A stretch of DNA of 64,000 nucleotides from Lepidostoma basale (GCA_022606425.2 JAHDVF020000126.1:109501-173500); one strand, 5' to 3'; shown: positions 52,336-61,813, numbered from the stretch's first letter. Notes: generated from the sequence alone by a model not told the origin. Numbers and translations: made by a program.

Positions 52336-53175
52336 TTGCTTTGGTCTCAAATTATTGCAGAGATCGTTCCCTCAAAGATAGGAATGTGGAAGGATGGAAT
52401 TTCTGTGTTTTTATTATTTTTCATACGCGAGTCCAAATTTATAAATAACTACCCTTTGAAAATAGGAGGGATAGAAATATCTCCTTCAAAGAGTTTAAAG
52501 TTTCTAGATGTTCATTTAGATGGCAATTTGTCTTACAATACGCACATATCAGGGCTTGTTAAGTCTGGTTTCTTCCAACTGAGACAGCTTAAGCACATAC
52601 GGAGATGTTTACCTGTCAAGCTAGGACCCTCGTAAATTCTTTTGTAGTGTCACGGTTAGATTATTGCAAGGGAATGTACGCTGGATTGCCAAATAATCAA
52701 TTAAGCAGAATACAAAGCGTATTTAATGCTGCTGCCCGATTGATTATGGGGCAACAAAAATACTGTCATATCACGCCGCTCCTGAAGGACCTTCATTGGC
52801 TTAAAATCCGAGAGCGAGTAAAATATAAATTGTGTTTGACAGTGTTTAAGGCTCGACACCAGAGAGCGCCAGCGTATATATCGGACCTCTGCGTGACACC
52901 CATGCCAACAGAAAGGCAACGTTCACTCCGATCAGTAGAAACAAGTGCAAACAACATAGCGATTCCAGTCAGAGCCAATAAAGCATGTTTCTACGATCGT
53001 GCTTTCAGCGTTTCGGGTCCGTTGGCGTGGAATAGCCTCCATGTTAGTATTAAGTATGAGGATAGTGACGTTAAATTTAAGAAACATCTGAAGACTGCAC
53101 TGTTCGGTCAGTCATTTCCTAGTGCGCCCTTGGAGTAATTGATTTTACAAAACGGTGCACTTAAAATACAAATCA
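52336..53175 (+). pseudogene. CR1/L2-type LINE, C-terminal half, one frameshift
   Basis: The first frame gives LKIGGIEISPSKSLKFLDVH, LDGNLSYNTHISGLVKSGFF and QLRQLKHIRRCLPVK. The second frame (52605-53138) gives VNSFVVSRLDYCKGMYAGLP, SRIQSVFNAAARLIMGQQKY, LLKDLHWLKIRERVKYKLCL, TVFKARHQRAPAYISDLC, YDRAFSVSGPLAWNSLHVS and ends at a TAA. Order and motifs (RLDYCN, NAAARLI, HWLP-R-K, GPxxWNSLP) are those of CR1/L2/Rex-type LINEs. A single frameshift near 52610-52630 separates the two. Tail (ATA/ATAA)n at about 53155-53185. RT palm and endonuclease are lost. Confidence 0.85.
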
Positions 53176-53189
53176 TCATAATAATAATA

Positions 53190-53316
53190 ATAATAACTAA
53201 CTAACTAACCGTCACGCCGTCTCTCCGAATCTGCGTATCCCAGAAAGAATAGATCGCCATATTTTTACATCCTGACATACTTTCTCGCTTCGTGTATATT
53301 CATATATTATTATTTT
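53190..53316 (-). pseudogene. LINE-A 3' tip
   Basis: 'aactaactaactaaccgtca' opens the tail. The remaining ~100 bases encode a decayed SAYP...ARKYVRM. It abuts the previous LINE tail, giving back-to-back insertions. Confidence 0.65.
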
Positions 53317-53425
53317 GTTGAAGCGAAGCATGGAACTGACAAAATAGAGATTAAAGTAGAATAAATGCAGTAGACGATAAAATGTTGATAGATTAGCTAC
53401 CTATCACATATCATGAGATGAATAC
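53317..53425 (+). repeat. LINE-A internal scrap and S1 SINE scrap
   Basis: 53325-53372 'gaagcgaagcatggaactga' and 'agtagaataaatgcagtag' is the SEAWNWQKKDESRINAV segment. 53385-53420 'tagattagctacctatcaca' is S1 body. Confidence 0.6.
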
Positions 53426-53429
53426 AACA

Positions 53430-53630
53430 TTAAATTAAATACAACATTCCACATTCATTCAAAAATTGTCAGACGTGGTGTTCGTAAGAAGGGCGGAATG
53501 TTGTATTACACAAAGCGATTGCTTAACCCAACCAATGACAGGTCATAAGTCCTGTAAACGCCTCGACCACCATATTCTGTTTCCAAATAATTTATATCTT
53601 CGTCTCTATTGAGATACAATTAATTCTTTA
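53430..53630 (-). repeat. G-family copy, gatcgct-like subfamily
   Basis: 'aagggcggaatgttgtatta', 'ccaatgacaggtcataagtc' and 'cttcgtctctattgagatac' match G in reverse complement. Confidence 0.78.
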
Positions 53631-54054
53631 TTACATCAGTGTTCAAGAAACTATTAATAACATATACATTATTTTCTTTTGTACTGTTTCTTCGTTTATT
53701 TGTATATGCGTGTAAATCGCTGTTTTTTTACCCCCAAATAAATAAAATAAATAAATATTTACAGAACGAAACAAAATGATGCAAACACTAGTTCCAATGT
53801 GACGTCTCTTACGACGCAGCCTCCATTCAATAGAATCCCCAGCTACAGCACGTAACAGCTGATGTAGCAAAAAAAACCTCAGGGAGTCGCGTGCGGGCAG
53901 GGCGCGGTATGGAGATATCTGGGGAGACCGGGGCTAGAGTAAACAGGGGCGACATGACACGATGGCAAAAATAATACATTGATACACGGCGGCGGCAGCC
54001 AGAGGCGGTGCGTGAACTTTTAACACGGGTGTTTGTTTTTACCTATCGCGACAA
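53631..54054. other. No recognisable feature; GC-rich patch
   Basis: 53880-54010 is among the most GC-rich parts of the window ('ggcggcggcagccagaggcg') with no match elsewhere here. No frame is supported. Confidence 0.4.
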
Positions 54055-54300
54055 TCTCATAAAAAAATAATCTTCTTTCCCCTCGCCTCTTCCCGTTATT
54101 CGGGGTCGGCTCTTATCATTTGGCGCCAGGTATTTCTTTTGTAGGCAGCTTCCTCCTTCAGGCAGCATTTCCCTCATATACCTCTGCACATTCGTCAGCC
54201 AGGTAGTTTGAGGTCTTGAACTCCCTCTCCTACTAGTCACGGAAAGACACTTTTCCACGGCATGATCCTCATCACGTGACCGTACCATCGGAGTCTTCCT
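54055..54300 (-). pseudogene. LINE 3' end fragment
   Basis: Minus strand: MVRSRDEDHAVEKCLSVTSR, RGSSRPQTTWLTNVQRYMRE, KKYLAPNDKSRPRITGRGEG, then an AAG-type end. 'RGRPKTTWLxNVQ' is a LINE C-terminal signature. Only ~80 codons. Confidence 0.6.
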
Positions 54301-54471
54301 TCTGACAACTTTTAATAAATTGTGATACGTATAATATAATATAATATCAATTTTTCTTCCAACCCTAAGGATCGGTTTGTATCAAAGTCTTTTTAAATAT
54401 TTGCGGATCCTTGGGAGGCCACATTGGCCTTTAATATAGTATTTTCCCGTTGCCTTCCGCATATTTCGTAT
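54301..54471. other. No recognisable feature
   Basis: Short AT-rich spacer. Confidence 0.4.
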
Positions 54472-54640
54472 AAAACAGGGTATTTTAATCCAATTACCGA
54501 AAATGTTTTATTTTGTTAATGATTCTCCTGACTTGTGATAAGTAACTAGCTTACTTAAGAATCAAAAGAAAACGAAATCAAATCTGGGACCTTCGATGTA
54601 ACAGTCAAAGCTGTTGTCACTCTGCCACGAAGGTCGTCAA
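54472..54640 (-). mobile_element. S1 SINE, nearly full but deleted
   Basis: 'taaaacagggtattttaatc' (3' end), 'gattctcctgacttgtgata' and 'gtcactctgccacgaaggtc' (tRNA-like head, complement) are all present. The middle around the B box is rearranged. Confidence 0.7.
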
Positions 54641-54649
54641 TAATAATAT

Positions 54650-54990
54650 TAAAAAAACTAACAAACTAACCATGACGCCTCTTTTCGAAGGCAGAAAGAA
54701 TGAACCTCCACACTGTCTTTCCTGACATGCTTCTTTCGCTTCCTAAACATTCACACATCATGTAATGCACGCAGGTTTATTTCTCCGACTCCTCACGTGG
54801 CCGACATTCAATATTTGATCGTATCACGTTTTCCTCGGTCTTCCTCTATTTAAAGTTCCGTTTCATCGTTATGTTTTTTACCATTATTTATTCATTCAAT
54901 ATTTCAATGTGTCCAAACCATCTAAATGATCCTTTCATTATTTTGTTCATAACACTTTCCAGTTCCGTGATAACTTCCATGCTTAAAGGT
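54650..54990 (-). pseudogene. LINE-A 3' fragment
   Basis: Starts 'aactaacaaactaaccatga'. The minus strand shows decayed RACIT.CVNV, GHVRSRRN, RPRKT.YDQI and MKGSFRWFGHIE. Multiple deletions. Confidence 0.75.
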
Positions 54991-55074
54991 CGGTATAAGA
55001 ACATTCAATATATATTATAAATAAATAATTTTTAAACTTTCGTATGAAGCACTTAAATTATGATGTGACATTAT

Positions 55075-55451
55075 TAAATAAAATAATAATACAATTTTGG
55101 TATTTATATCTAAACCACTTTATTTGGTAATACCAACCGGTTTTGCTACCGCCGGGGCTTCGCTAGGATAATGAGAATAAACTAAACAAATAATCAGAGA
55201 ACAACATATGAAGAAAGAAATAAAAAATGGGGGGAAGAAAGAGGGGTAGGAGAAAGTGTCCGCGAGTACGAATAGAATGTTAGAATAAAATCTTAATTAG
55301 AAATTCTCCATAATTTTTTCCTGATGATCATGACTCACCGATCTAGCATTCCATTCGTCCTCGCGCGCACTTTCTCTAACCCCTCTTTTTACCCTACATT
55401 TTATATTTGTTTATTAATATGTTGTTCTCTGATTTTTTGTTTAGTTTACTC
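55075..55451 (-). mobile_element. PLE end, GCTCC-type family, minus-strand part
   Basis: 'aaaccactttatttggtaat' and 'accaaccggttttgctaccg' followed by 'ccggggcttcgct' face the plus-strand module at 55895-55990 ('aagaagctccggctcatgtt', 'ttggtgttaccaaataaagt'). The core (CTAGCGA, AAAAC, GTT) is degraded. Confidence 0.5.
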
Positions 55452-55463
55452 TCTCACCCTGAA

Positions 55464-55894
55464 AAAGCCAAGATGGTAGTGCACAATGGTGTTCTTGTGC
55501 CGACCCTTATGTATGGAAGTGAAGCATGGAACTGGCAAAAGAAGGATGAAAGTAGAATAAATGCAGTAGAAATGAGATCTCTAAGACGAATGTGTGGCAA
55601 ATCTGTATATGATAGAGTGACAAATGCAAGTGTAAGAAGTGAATGTGGTGCGAATGAAAGTGTTATGAACAAAATAAAGAAAGGGTCATTAAGATGATTT
55701 GGACACATGGAAAGACTGAGTGAAGACAGAATGGTAAAGAAGGTATATGTAAACGGCGTGAACGGAGCTAGAAATAGAGGAAGGCCGAGGAAAACGTGGC
55801 ACGATCAAATCAATCAAATATTGAATGTCGGACACGTGAGGAGTCGGAGAAATCGACGTGCGTGCATGACAAGATGTGTGAATGTAGTTAGTTT
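55464..55894 (+). pseudogene. LINE-A copy truncated at both ends, with target duplication
   Basis: Codes for KMVVHNGVLVPTLMYGSEAW-like, DESRINAVEMRSLRRMCGKS, SVMNKIKKGSLR, a TGA in place of TGG, then MERLSEDRMVKKVYVNGVNG, RNRGRPRKTWHDQINQILNV and RRACMTRCVNV. It stops there, about 25 codons before the family's end. TCTCACCCTGAA occurs directly on both sides (55452-55463 and 55895-55906), with a further 'ttagttt' match outside. The host sequence is a PLE. Confidence 0.8.
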
Positions 55895-55990
55895 TCTCAC
55901 CCTGAAGAAGCTCCGGCTCATGTTACTTCGATTGGTGTTACCAAATAAAGTGGTATAGGTATAAAATAAATACTAAAAGCGTATTATTAT
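55895..55990 (+). mobile_element. PLE end, GCTCC-type family, plus-strand part
   Basis: Reads CCTGAAGA, A, GCTCCGGCTC, then 'ttcgattggtgttaccaaat'. The C3-A9 core is intact but GAAAC and GTC are lost. Confidence 0.5.
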
Positions 55991-56395
55991 TTTATTAAAT
56001 AATTGATTAACTGGGGACGGCACTGTCATCCTTTTGCGTCTTGTATCATGTTAGACACAAACAAAACATCTGTACAGCAATCAATTCAGGCGCTTCGGCC
56101 ATTTGTCATCGATTGCCATCCGTTCCAATATCAGATGCATGCTGAATACAAAGAGAGCGAGACACAATGTGTTGTACCAAGAAACACATCTTTTTCATTT
56201 ACGTGAGATTACCTAATCACCGAAGATGATGTCCGAGAAGCCCTTTTTTAGTGTAAAAGTGAGAACTCGAATGTTATAAGATTATTCCAGGATTTTTCAA
56301 ACTTTTCCTGTAATGGAACACTGTTCAGTGAATCTTAGCAACCGTTGCGACGTTCGCTCAGATTTAACGACGCGTTGTTAAACTAACAAATAGTG
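55991..56395. other. No recognisable feature
   Basis: Spacer with no motif-bearing frame. Confidence 0.4.
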
Positions 56396-56490
56396 TCGCC
56401 AGTCTGTCGATGCCAGCGAGCCTGGCGAAACCGGTCGCTGTCTAAATAAAGACAAAAGTGGAAGTAGTTAAAAAACATCGTTTTATTTAA
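56396..56490 (+). mobile_element. PLE end with hammerhead-like core, GCCAG family
   Basis: At 56404-56436: CTGTCGA (A6 changed to T), extra T, stem II GCCAG-CGAGC-CTGGC, GAAAC, CG, GTC. Stem I of four pairs (56400-56403 with 56437-56440, one G-U). The A6 change would be expected to damage catalysis. Related pieces are at 12395 and 61214. Confidence 0.55.
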
Positions 56491-56784
56491 TTATTATTTA
56501 AAATGAACTTCCGTCAAGAGATTTCAGTAAAATCATTTGATTATCTAACAAACTTGTCAGCTGGTCAGATAAAAACAATATAGCTGATCTCTTTCATGCG
56601 TTTAATGTGAGAAAAAATAGTCCTCCAGTACAGACCTAGATCTTTGACGTCATAAACATCAGTGGAGATTGATTACTCGCCTTTCAACATGAAGCAAAAG
56701 AGTTGTTATTATTATTATTATTATGTTGAATCGCTCTTTACACCATTACAGCGCGAGCCAAATCGATGTGAAGGGTATAGGTAT
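56491..56784. other. No recognisable feature
   Basis: Spacer, with a short (ATT)n at 56707-56725. Confidence 0.4.
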
Positions 56785-56935
56785 CATATTGATTCTCGAC
56801 CGTGTGATAGGTAGCTAATCTATCGCCATTTTATTGTCACGTGAAATCTACACCAGACCAAAGACAGTGTGACAATCACATTGTCGGCCTTCGGTGTGGT
56901 AGTCAATGCACTTACTACTCGGCCATTTACACACA
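56785..56935 (-). mobile_element. S1 SINE, deleted around the B box
   Basis: 'tattgattctcgaccgtgtg', 'gtcacgtgaaatctacacca', 'acagtgtgacaatcacattg', then 'ttcggtgtggtagtcaatgc'. The poly(A) end is missing. Confidence 0.75.
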
Positions 56936-56944
56936 CGGTCAGTT

Positions 56945-57400
56945 ACAGTTAAATGTGTTGCAGTATATTAATGCAGAATTAAATGCAGAATGAAACGCAG
57001 AATGTATGACCAGTGTGTACTTCCAGTATATGGAACTTCCATACTGACATATGGAACAGAAACGCTAACCCTCACCAAGTCGACCATAAGGAGACTCCGT
57101 GTAGCACAAATTAAATACGAAAGAGCCATGCTACATGTATGACTCCCAGACCAAATAAGAAATACTGAAATACGTAGAAGGTCGGGAGTAATGGACATCG
57201 TCGAAAGGGTAGCGAAGCTCAAATGGTCATTTGCGTGGACATGTTGCCAGATTGGTAGACGATAGATGGACCAGAAGAGTGGTGGACTAGAGACCCCGCG
57301 AAGACAAAATAAATCGAAGGAGACCTCCCACGCGATGGTCTGATGACATTCGAAAAATTGCGGTAAGGGCGCTTTAGAAAATGCTCCGTTTTATGAACTA
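56945..57400 (+). pseudogene. LINE-N C-terminal tail
   Basis: Across frame breaks: ECMTSVYFQYMEL-like region corresponding to QCVLPVMTYG, TETLTLTKSTIRRLRVAQIK, YERAML, PDQIRNTEIRRRSGVMDIVE, RVAKLKW and PRWSDDIRKIAV. This is the post-RT tail of a LINE family common in insects. Confidence 0.7.
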
Positions 57401-57424
57401 GTTAAAAAAATAAACATATTTAGT

Positions 57425-57775
57425 GTGAGGGCTGCACCCGACGCAGTCGATCAACCCTTCTTATCAGGAAACGATAATTTAAAAAGATGCGTTTTGAGAC
57501 TCGATCTAAACTCTGATTGATTCTCAATGCACTTGTGGCCTGCTGGAAGATTGTTCCAGGCTGAAGCCCCGGCTACCGCGAAGGCTCGGTCACCAAAGTT
57601 TGTACTAGGACAGCGTTTTGAGACAGTCAATCTACCGATCGCAGAAGTCTTAGCTGATCGTAATGTAGACTATCTGGCATTCAGGTTCTCGTTGATGCAG
57701 AGTTCAGATATATGAGCTGGTGCCATTCCATGCAACGCCTTAAAGACTGTCCAGCGGAGCTTGTATTGTATCGAT
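57425..57775 (-). pseudogene. CR1/L2-type LINE C-terminus
   Basis: Minus strand: IQYKLRWTVFKALHGMAPAH, ISELCINENLNAR, stop, STLRSAKTSAIGRLTVSKR, NFGDRAFAVAGASAWNNLPA, CIENQSEFRSSLKTHLFK. The motif order matches the LINE at 52336-53175 but at clearly lower similarity. One in-frame stop (TAG) lies near 57683-57690. Confidence 0.75.
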
Positions 57776-57834
57776 GTAGAAAGAGCAAAGCATTATATTT
57801 CAGCATTCGCAATTTATAATTTATAAAAAATTTC

Positions 57835-58130
57835 CACAAAAAAGTGTTCGAATTGAAGATACCCAATGAAGAAATTCGCAAATCCTGCAAAATTTAAGAT
57901 ATAGTGAGATGAAGTAGGCAGAGAAGACGATTCAAGAGGGACAACATCGAGAGAATGGATCCAGCGAGAAATCCTAATATCGTGATGCACGAGACTCCAG
58001 AGGGCCGTCGACCACCAGGACGACCACCGAAGAGATGGAAAGAAGGCTGGTCGTCTTCATCACAGTAAGAAAGTTGATATCCTGCATAAACTGATTGCAA
58101 AATCTACAATCAGAAGAAGAAGAAGAGGAA
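57835..58130 (+). pseudogene. LINE-L 3' end
   Basis: Reads FELKIPNEEIRKSCKI, SRQRRRFKRDNIERMDPARN, TPEGRRPPGRPPKRWKEGWS with stops, then 'cagaagaagaagaagaggaa' as the tail. Related to 31642-32249. Confidence 0.7.
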
Positions 58131-58585
58131 CAAGATTAAAAAAAAAAATTAAATTGGTAAGTCTACTGTGTTTTACAGCAAGTACGCGATTTAAAGCAAT
58201 TTTATTTCATCTCGTTTTTCTCGTTTAGGGCGTGATGAAAAAAACTGACAGGTAAAAAATTACACATCGCATATTGAATACAAAGGGAGAATCCACAAAT
58301 GTGACATTCCGTCAATACTGTTTTATCCAATGCCCTCTTGTCATCAATTTTATTCAACGCTGTATGCAAGGCACGCATTTCATCAATCATTTTGCGTGAA
58401 AACGCGAACATAATTTATTTTTGAACCTTGTTTGTGATTGGATATTTTTTCATATTTTTCATCTGCAAAATTGTTTGATTTGAGTCAATAAAATATACGA
58501 CTCCAATTTTAGACTTTGTTAGAATTGATAACAAAGTTGCTCAATAAATTGAATGGTGCACATAAAGTTGTCATCGCAAAATAAA
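58131..58585. other. No recognisable feature
   Basis: The 69-codon frame on the minus strand (58411-58202) has no recognisable domain. The rest is AT-rich. Confidence 0.4.
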
Positions 58586-58738
58586 AACCTATCCAAAAAA
58601 GTTAGAATGGCAGTGCACAATGGTGTTCTTCTACCGACCCTTATATATGGAATCGAAGCATGGAACTGGCAAAAGAAGGATGAAAGTAGAATAAATGCAG
58701 TAGAAATGAAATCTCTTAGACGAATGTGTAGATACCTC
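58586..58738 (+). pseudogene. LINE-A internal fragment
   Basis: NKNLSKKVRMAVHNGVLLPT, LIYGIEAWNWQKKDESRINA and VEMKSLRRMCRY, then the sequence leaves the family. A second, longer copy starts at 58944 with codons that overlap these, so the two are separate events. Confidence 0.82.
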
Positions 58739-58774
58739 AACCATCAATCAATAATATTTGTTTTTAAAAATTAT

Positions 58775-58943
58775 TTTGGGTATATCCTTATAACTTGTCC
58801 ATTCCGACAGATGTTTCAGAGTAGTTGCAGTCTCCATCTTTAAGATGGTTATCATAACTACCCTGAAGATGAGAACTGTAACGATCTCCGAAACGTCGAC
58901 CGAGAATGAAAAATTACACGGTTATAGCCAAAATCTAAAAAAA
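58775..58943 (+). mobile_element. PLE end, GAGA/TCTC hammerhead family, copy 2
   Basis: It matches 15361-15530. The core at about 58863-58898 is CTGAAGA, T, GAGA-loop-TCTC, C, GAAAC, GTC. C3-A9 are consensus here. Stem III is the four-base palindrome ACGT, so a single molecule could not close it with a loop. Confidence 0.6.
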
Positions 58944-59396
58944 TGGAACTAGCAAAAGAATGAAGAAAGTAGAATAAATGCAGTAGAAATTAGATCTCAT
59001 CGAATGTGTAGATAGTCTGTGTAAGATAGAATGTCGAATGGAAATATAAGAAGTGAATGCGGTGCGAATGATGGTTTTATGAACAAAATATTGAAAGGAT
59101 CATTAAGATGGTTTGGACATATGGAAAGAATGAATGAAGAAAGATTGGTAAAAAAAATTATACGTTAACGATGTAAATGGAACCAGAAATAGAGGAAGAC
59201 CGAGGAAAACGTGGCACGATCAAATAAACCAAATATTGAATGTCGGCCATGTAAGCAATCAGAGAAATCGACGCGCGTGCATGACACGATGTATGAATAT
59301 TGAGGAATCGAGAGCAATGTCAGGAAAGAAAAGTGTGGCAGACTATTCTTTCTGCCCACCCCTTCGGGGAGACGGCGTGATGGTTAGTTAGTTAGT
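58944..59396 (+). pseudogene. LINE-A 3' fragment, (GTTA)n tail
   Basis: From MELAKE.RKVE.MQ (decayed WNWQKKDES) through SECGANDGFMNKILKGSLRW, FGHMERMNEERLVKK, RNRGRPRKTWHDQINQILNV and RRACMTRCMNIEESRAM to SAHPFGETA and 'gatggttagttagttagtca'. Frameshifts at several sites. Confidence 0.85.
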
Positions 59397-59469
59397 CAGT
59401 TTTGCTCAACGGTTTAAATTCAAAACAAAGAAAAGGAAAAACTACTTATTGTGTATTGAACAATTTTGC

Positions 59470-59770
59470 AAAACTTTATATTATACGAGTGTAATATAAT
59501 TAATACGAATGAAAACGTCTGTTTTTTAGAAGTTTTAATATATTTGTTATGATAATATCTGTTTTCTTAAAAAATCAATAGACATTTGACCTTAGACAAT
59601 AAAACATGTCATTCACATAAAATTTGTTATGATAAAACTTCTAAAAAACAGGTGTTTTCATTCGTATTTTATTTCATCTGTTTCCTAGAAGTTTTATTTT
59701 ATATTTTGTGAGTGACACGTTTCGCCTGTCTAAGACATTATCAATAGACATTTGCAATTAATTAGTGAAA
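59470..59770. mobile_element. PLE set, GCC hairpin family
   Basis: 'tctgttttttagaagtttta' and 'aaaacttctaaaaaacaggt' form an inverted pair, followed by a further module 'tcctagaagttttattttat' with the minus-strand core at 59714-59744: TTGATAA, T, GTCT/GGC-type hairpin, GAAAC, GT, GTC. The hairpin differs from the 28.4-kb copy by pair-preserving changes (T-G to T-A). Confidence 0.6.
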
Positions 59771-59869
59771 AAACTGTTTATAGATACATATGTCATGTAA
59801 TCACCTTTAAATAATTGATTAATTTAGGCCTTCCTCGACATCTTTCTCCATTCACACTACGTGTATATA

Positions 59870-59900
59870 TTAGGTCCTTAAATATGAAATTGGCGTTTTG
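59870..59900 (+). repeat. Mariner 5' terminal inverted repeat
   Basis: 31 bases, one mismatch to the 3' repeat at position 12 (A against C). In this family the transposase N-terminal helix-turn-helix pair binds such ends. Confidence 0.9.
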
Positions 59901-60058
59901 CCGTACTGGCAACTTTGATCTCAAATATCTTCTCTTTGGTTAGGAATTCCAAATTCAAATTTATACAGCTATTTACTCAAGTATTTGTGTTTCGAAAATT
60001 ATAATTCATTTGTTTTTTCCTCAATTGTTTTTTTTCTTTGCGTCACTCAGTTTACAAA

Positions 60059-61078
60059 ATGGAAAACTTGAAATATCGCGTTATTTACGAGTACGAGTTC
60101 CACCGTGGCACCAGTGCTGCAGAAACGGCTCGAAGGATTAATGATGTGCATGGCGACGGTGCCGCAAAAGAAAACACAGTGCGTTTTTGGTTCCAACGTT
60201 TTCGTTCTGGAAATTTCGACCTGCAGAACAAGCCCCGTGGACGGCCGGAGACCAAAATTGATAATGAAGAATTGAAGGCTATTGTGGAAGCGGATCCATC
60301 GCAAACCACGTCCGAGTTAGCTGCAGGCTGCGGTGTTAGTGATAAAACTGTTTTAATCCACTTGAAGCAAATTGGGAAGGTGAAAAAGCTTGAAAGGTGG
60401 GTACCTCACGAATTGAGTGAAGCAAATCAACAAACGCGCGTTGACTGCTGCGTTGCATTACTCAACCGGCACAATAATGAAGGGATTTTGAATCGAATCA
60501 TTACCTGTGATGAAAAGTGGATCCTGTATGATAATCGGAAGCGCTCATCGCAATGGCTGAACCCTGCCGAACCAGCCAAACCATGCCCCAAGCGAAAATT
60601 GACTCCAAAAAAGTTACTTGTGAGCGTTTGGTGGACTAGTGCCGGTGTCGTTCACTACAGCTTTCTTAAATCTGGCCAGACGATTACGGCAGATGTCTAT
60701 TGTCAGCAACTGCAAACCATGATGGAAAAGCTAGCTGCTAAACAACCGAGGCTGGTTAATCGCTCAAGGCCACTGCTGCTTCATGATAACGCTAGACCAC
60801 ACACTGCACAACAGACGGCTACCAAATTAGAAGAGCTTCAATTGGAATATCTAAGACATCCACCGTACTCTCCGGACCTTGCCCCAACAGATTACCATTT
60901 TTTTCGAAATTTGGATAACTTCTTGCAAGGGAAAAAATTCAACTCCGATGGGGCAGTTCAAACCGACTTCAAAGATTTTATTGATTCCCGTCCGAATGGT
61001 TTTTTTAGTAAAGGGATCGATGAACTACCTATGAGATGGCAAAAGTGCATAGATAGCAATGGTACATACTTTGATTAA
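60059..61078 (+). CDS. Mariner (cecropia subfamily) DD34D transposase, apparently intact
   Basis: 339 codons. The start is ATG at 60059 in a good context (aaaATGg). The upstream extension to 60038 begins with TTG and is not a plausible start. The enzyme cuts the element out and pastes it into TA sites. The N-terminal half has two helix-turn-helix regions, with FWFQRFRSG near residue 43-51 and RGRPE near 60-64 between them. WVPHEL (114-119) is the dimer-interface linker motif. The catalytic triad is D151 (TCDEKW), D243 (LLHDNARPH) and D278 (APTDYHFF), with exactly 34 residues between the last two. HPPYSPDLAP and RWQKCIDSNGTYFD close the domain. Length is like the 343-residue Hsmar1 family enzyme. 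No stop or frameshift and all acidic residues present, so activity is possible. It shares little beyond the common fold with the mauritiana-type fragment at 37888. Confidence 0.95.
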   Translation: MENLKYRVIYEYEFHRGTSAAETARRINDVHGDGAAKENTVRFWFQRFRSGNFDLQNKPRGRPETKIDNEELKAIVEADPSQTTSELAAGCGVSDKTVLIHLKQIGKVKKLERWVPHELSEANQQTRVDCCVALLNRHNNEGILNRIITCDEKWILYDNRKRSSQWLNPAEPAKPCPKRKLTPKKLLVSVWWTSAGVVHYSFLKSGQTITADVYCQQLQTMMEKLAAKQPRLVNRSRPLLLHDNARPHTAQQTATKLEELQLEYLRHPPYSPDLAPTDYHFFRNLDNFLQGKKFNSDGAVQTDFKDFIDSRPNGFFSKGIDELPMRWQKCIDSNGTYFD

Positions 61079-61125
61079 ATAAATATATTATATTTAAAAA
61101 AAATCAACTTTATGTTCCTCCCATA

Positions 61126-61156
61126 CAAAACGCCAATTTCATATGTAAGGACCTAA
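61126..61156 (-). repeat. Mariner 3' terminal inverted repeat
   Basis: Reverse complement of the 5' repeat with one mismatch, followed by the TA duplication. Confidence 0.9.
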
Positions 61157-61213
61157 TATTTTTAAACCATTCTCCCACCATACATTGTCCATTGTGGTTC
61201 CATTGTCCAAACC

Positions 61214-61330
61214 ATGAAGATGGCAGCGAGCTGCCGAATCAGGTCGCAGACACAAACATTAGTGAATTTTAACTAAATATACATTTAAAATAATGACATT
61301 CTTTTTTTTTCCATATTGTCTAAATTATCA
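61214..61330 (+). mobile_element. PLE end, GGCAGC/GCTGCC hammerhead variant
   Basis: At about 61216-61246: ATGAAGA, extra T, stem II GGCAGC-GA-GCTGCC, GAATC, AG, GTC. The six-pair helix is perfect, but C3 is A and GAAAC is GAATC, so this is probably inactive. Related to 56396-56490. Confidence 0.5.
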
Positions 61331-61450
61331 TGGTTTTACCCCTTTAATTATATTAACGATGCATTCATCCGCCTTACTTTCCTTTCTTACTTCTTAGTAC
61401 GGTATTCTATTATAAAAGGTTTTTCTACACATACGAGTACCTCTTGGTGA

Positions 61451-61800
61451 ACACATTTTTACAACAGTTTTTCTATTCTATGTCATGAGTTTAATATATA
61501 ATCTTAGATAAAATGTAATAGATAAAATGCATCACATAAAAAGGTTACTAACCGCCAGTGCTTGTAATTATCGTACCTACATACATTGTATTTCATTGTG
61601 AGCTTGAGTTTCGTTCTTCATAAAAAGTACTGGTACAAATGGAAGAACATTAACTAGGAGAACATACAGCGCTTGGAGAGAGGTTAACTTGGGTTAATTG
61701 AGGCTGATAAGCAATGGCGATTTATTAACGTATGCACAAATGTAGTGCGGTTTATAGAGTGTAAAATATATGCGATAGCGAGGTTTAACTTAATATTAAT
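61451..61800. other. No recognisable feature
   Basis: AT-rich spacer. Confidence 0.45.
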
Positions 61801-61813
61801 TATAAAATTAATT

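Larger units (their letters stand above)
59870..61156 (+). mobile_element. Complete cecropia-type mariner, 1287 bp
   Basis: 31-base terminal inverted repeats with one mismatch start 'ttaggtccttaaatatgaaa' (59870-59900) and end at 61156 in complement ('ttaggtccttacatatgaaa'). TA duplications flank at 59868-59869 and 61157-61158. The first bases TTAGGT and the overall length match what I know of Hsmar1-like (cecropia subfamily) elements. The single transposase frame fills 60059-61078. It is inserted in a decayed LINE-A copy and is itself undamaged at this level, so it came later. Confidence 0.93.
59795..61450 (-). pseudogene. Decayed LINE-A copy hosting a mariner
   Basis: Left part 59795-59867 is the complement of KGGHV..DQIN, RGRPR.DVEKD and SGNSVS.Y-type codons ('aattgattaatttaggcctt'). 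The right part from 61159 continues 'tttttaaaccattctcccac' (KKMV) and later 'gatgcattcatccgccttac' (KCKADECI). The mariner lies between them at a TA. A further patch at 61214-61330 is PLE-like. Confidence 0.7.

Noticed and set aside
60038..60058. Seven-codon N-terminal extension of the mariner transposase
   Set aside because: The first codon is TTG, not ATG. The ATG at 60059 has a good context and gives the expected length.
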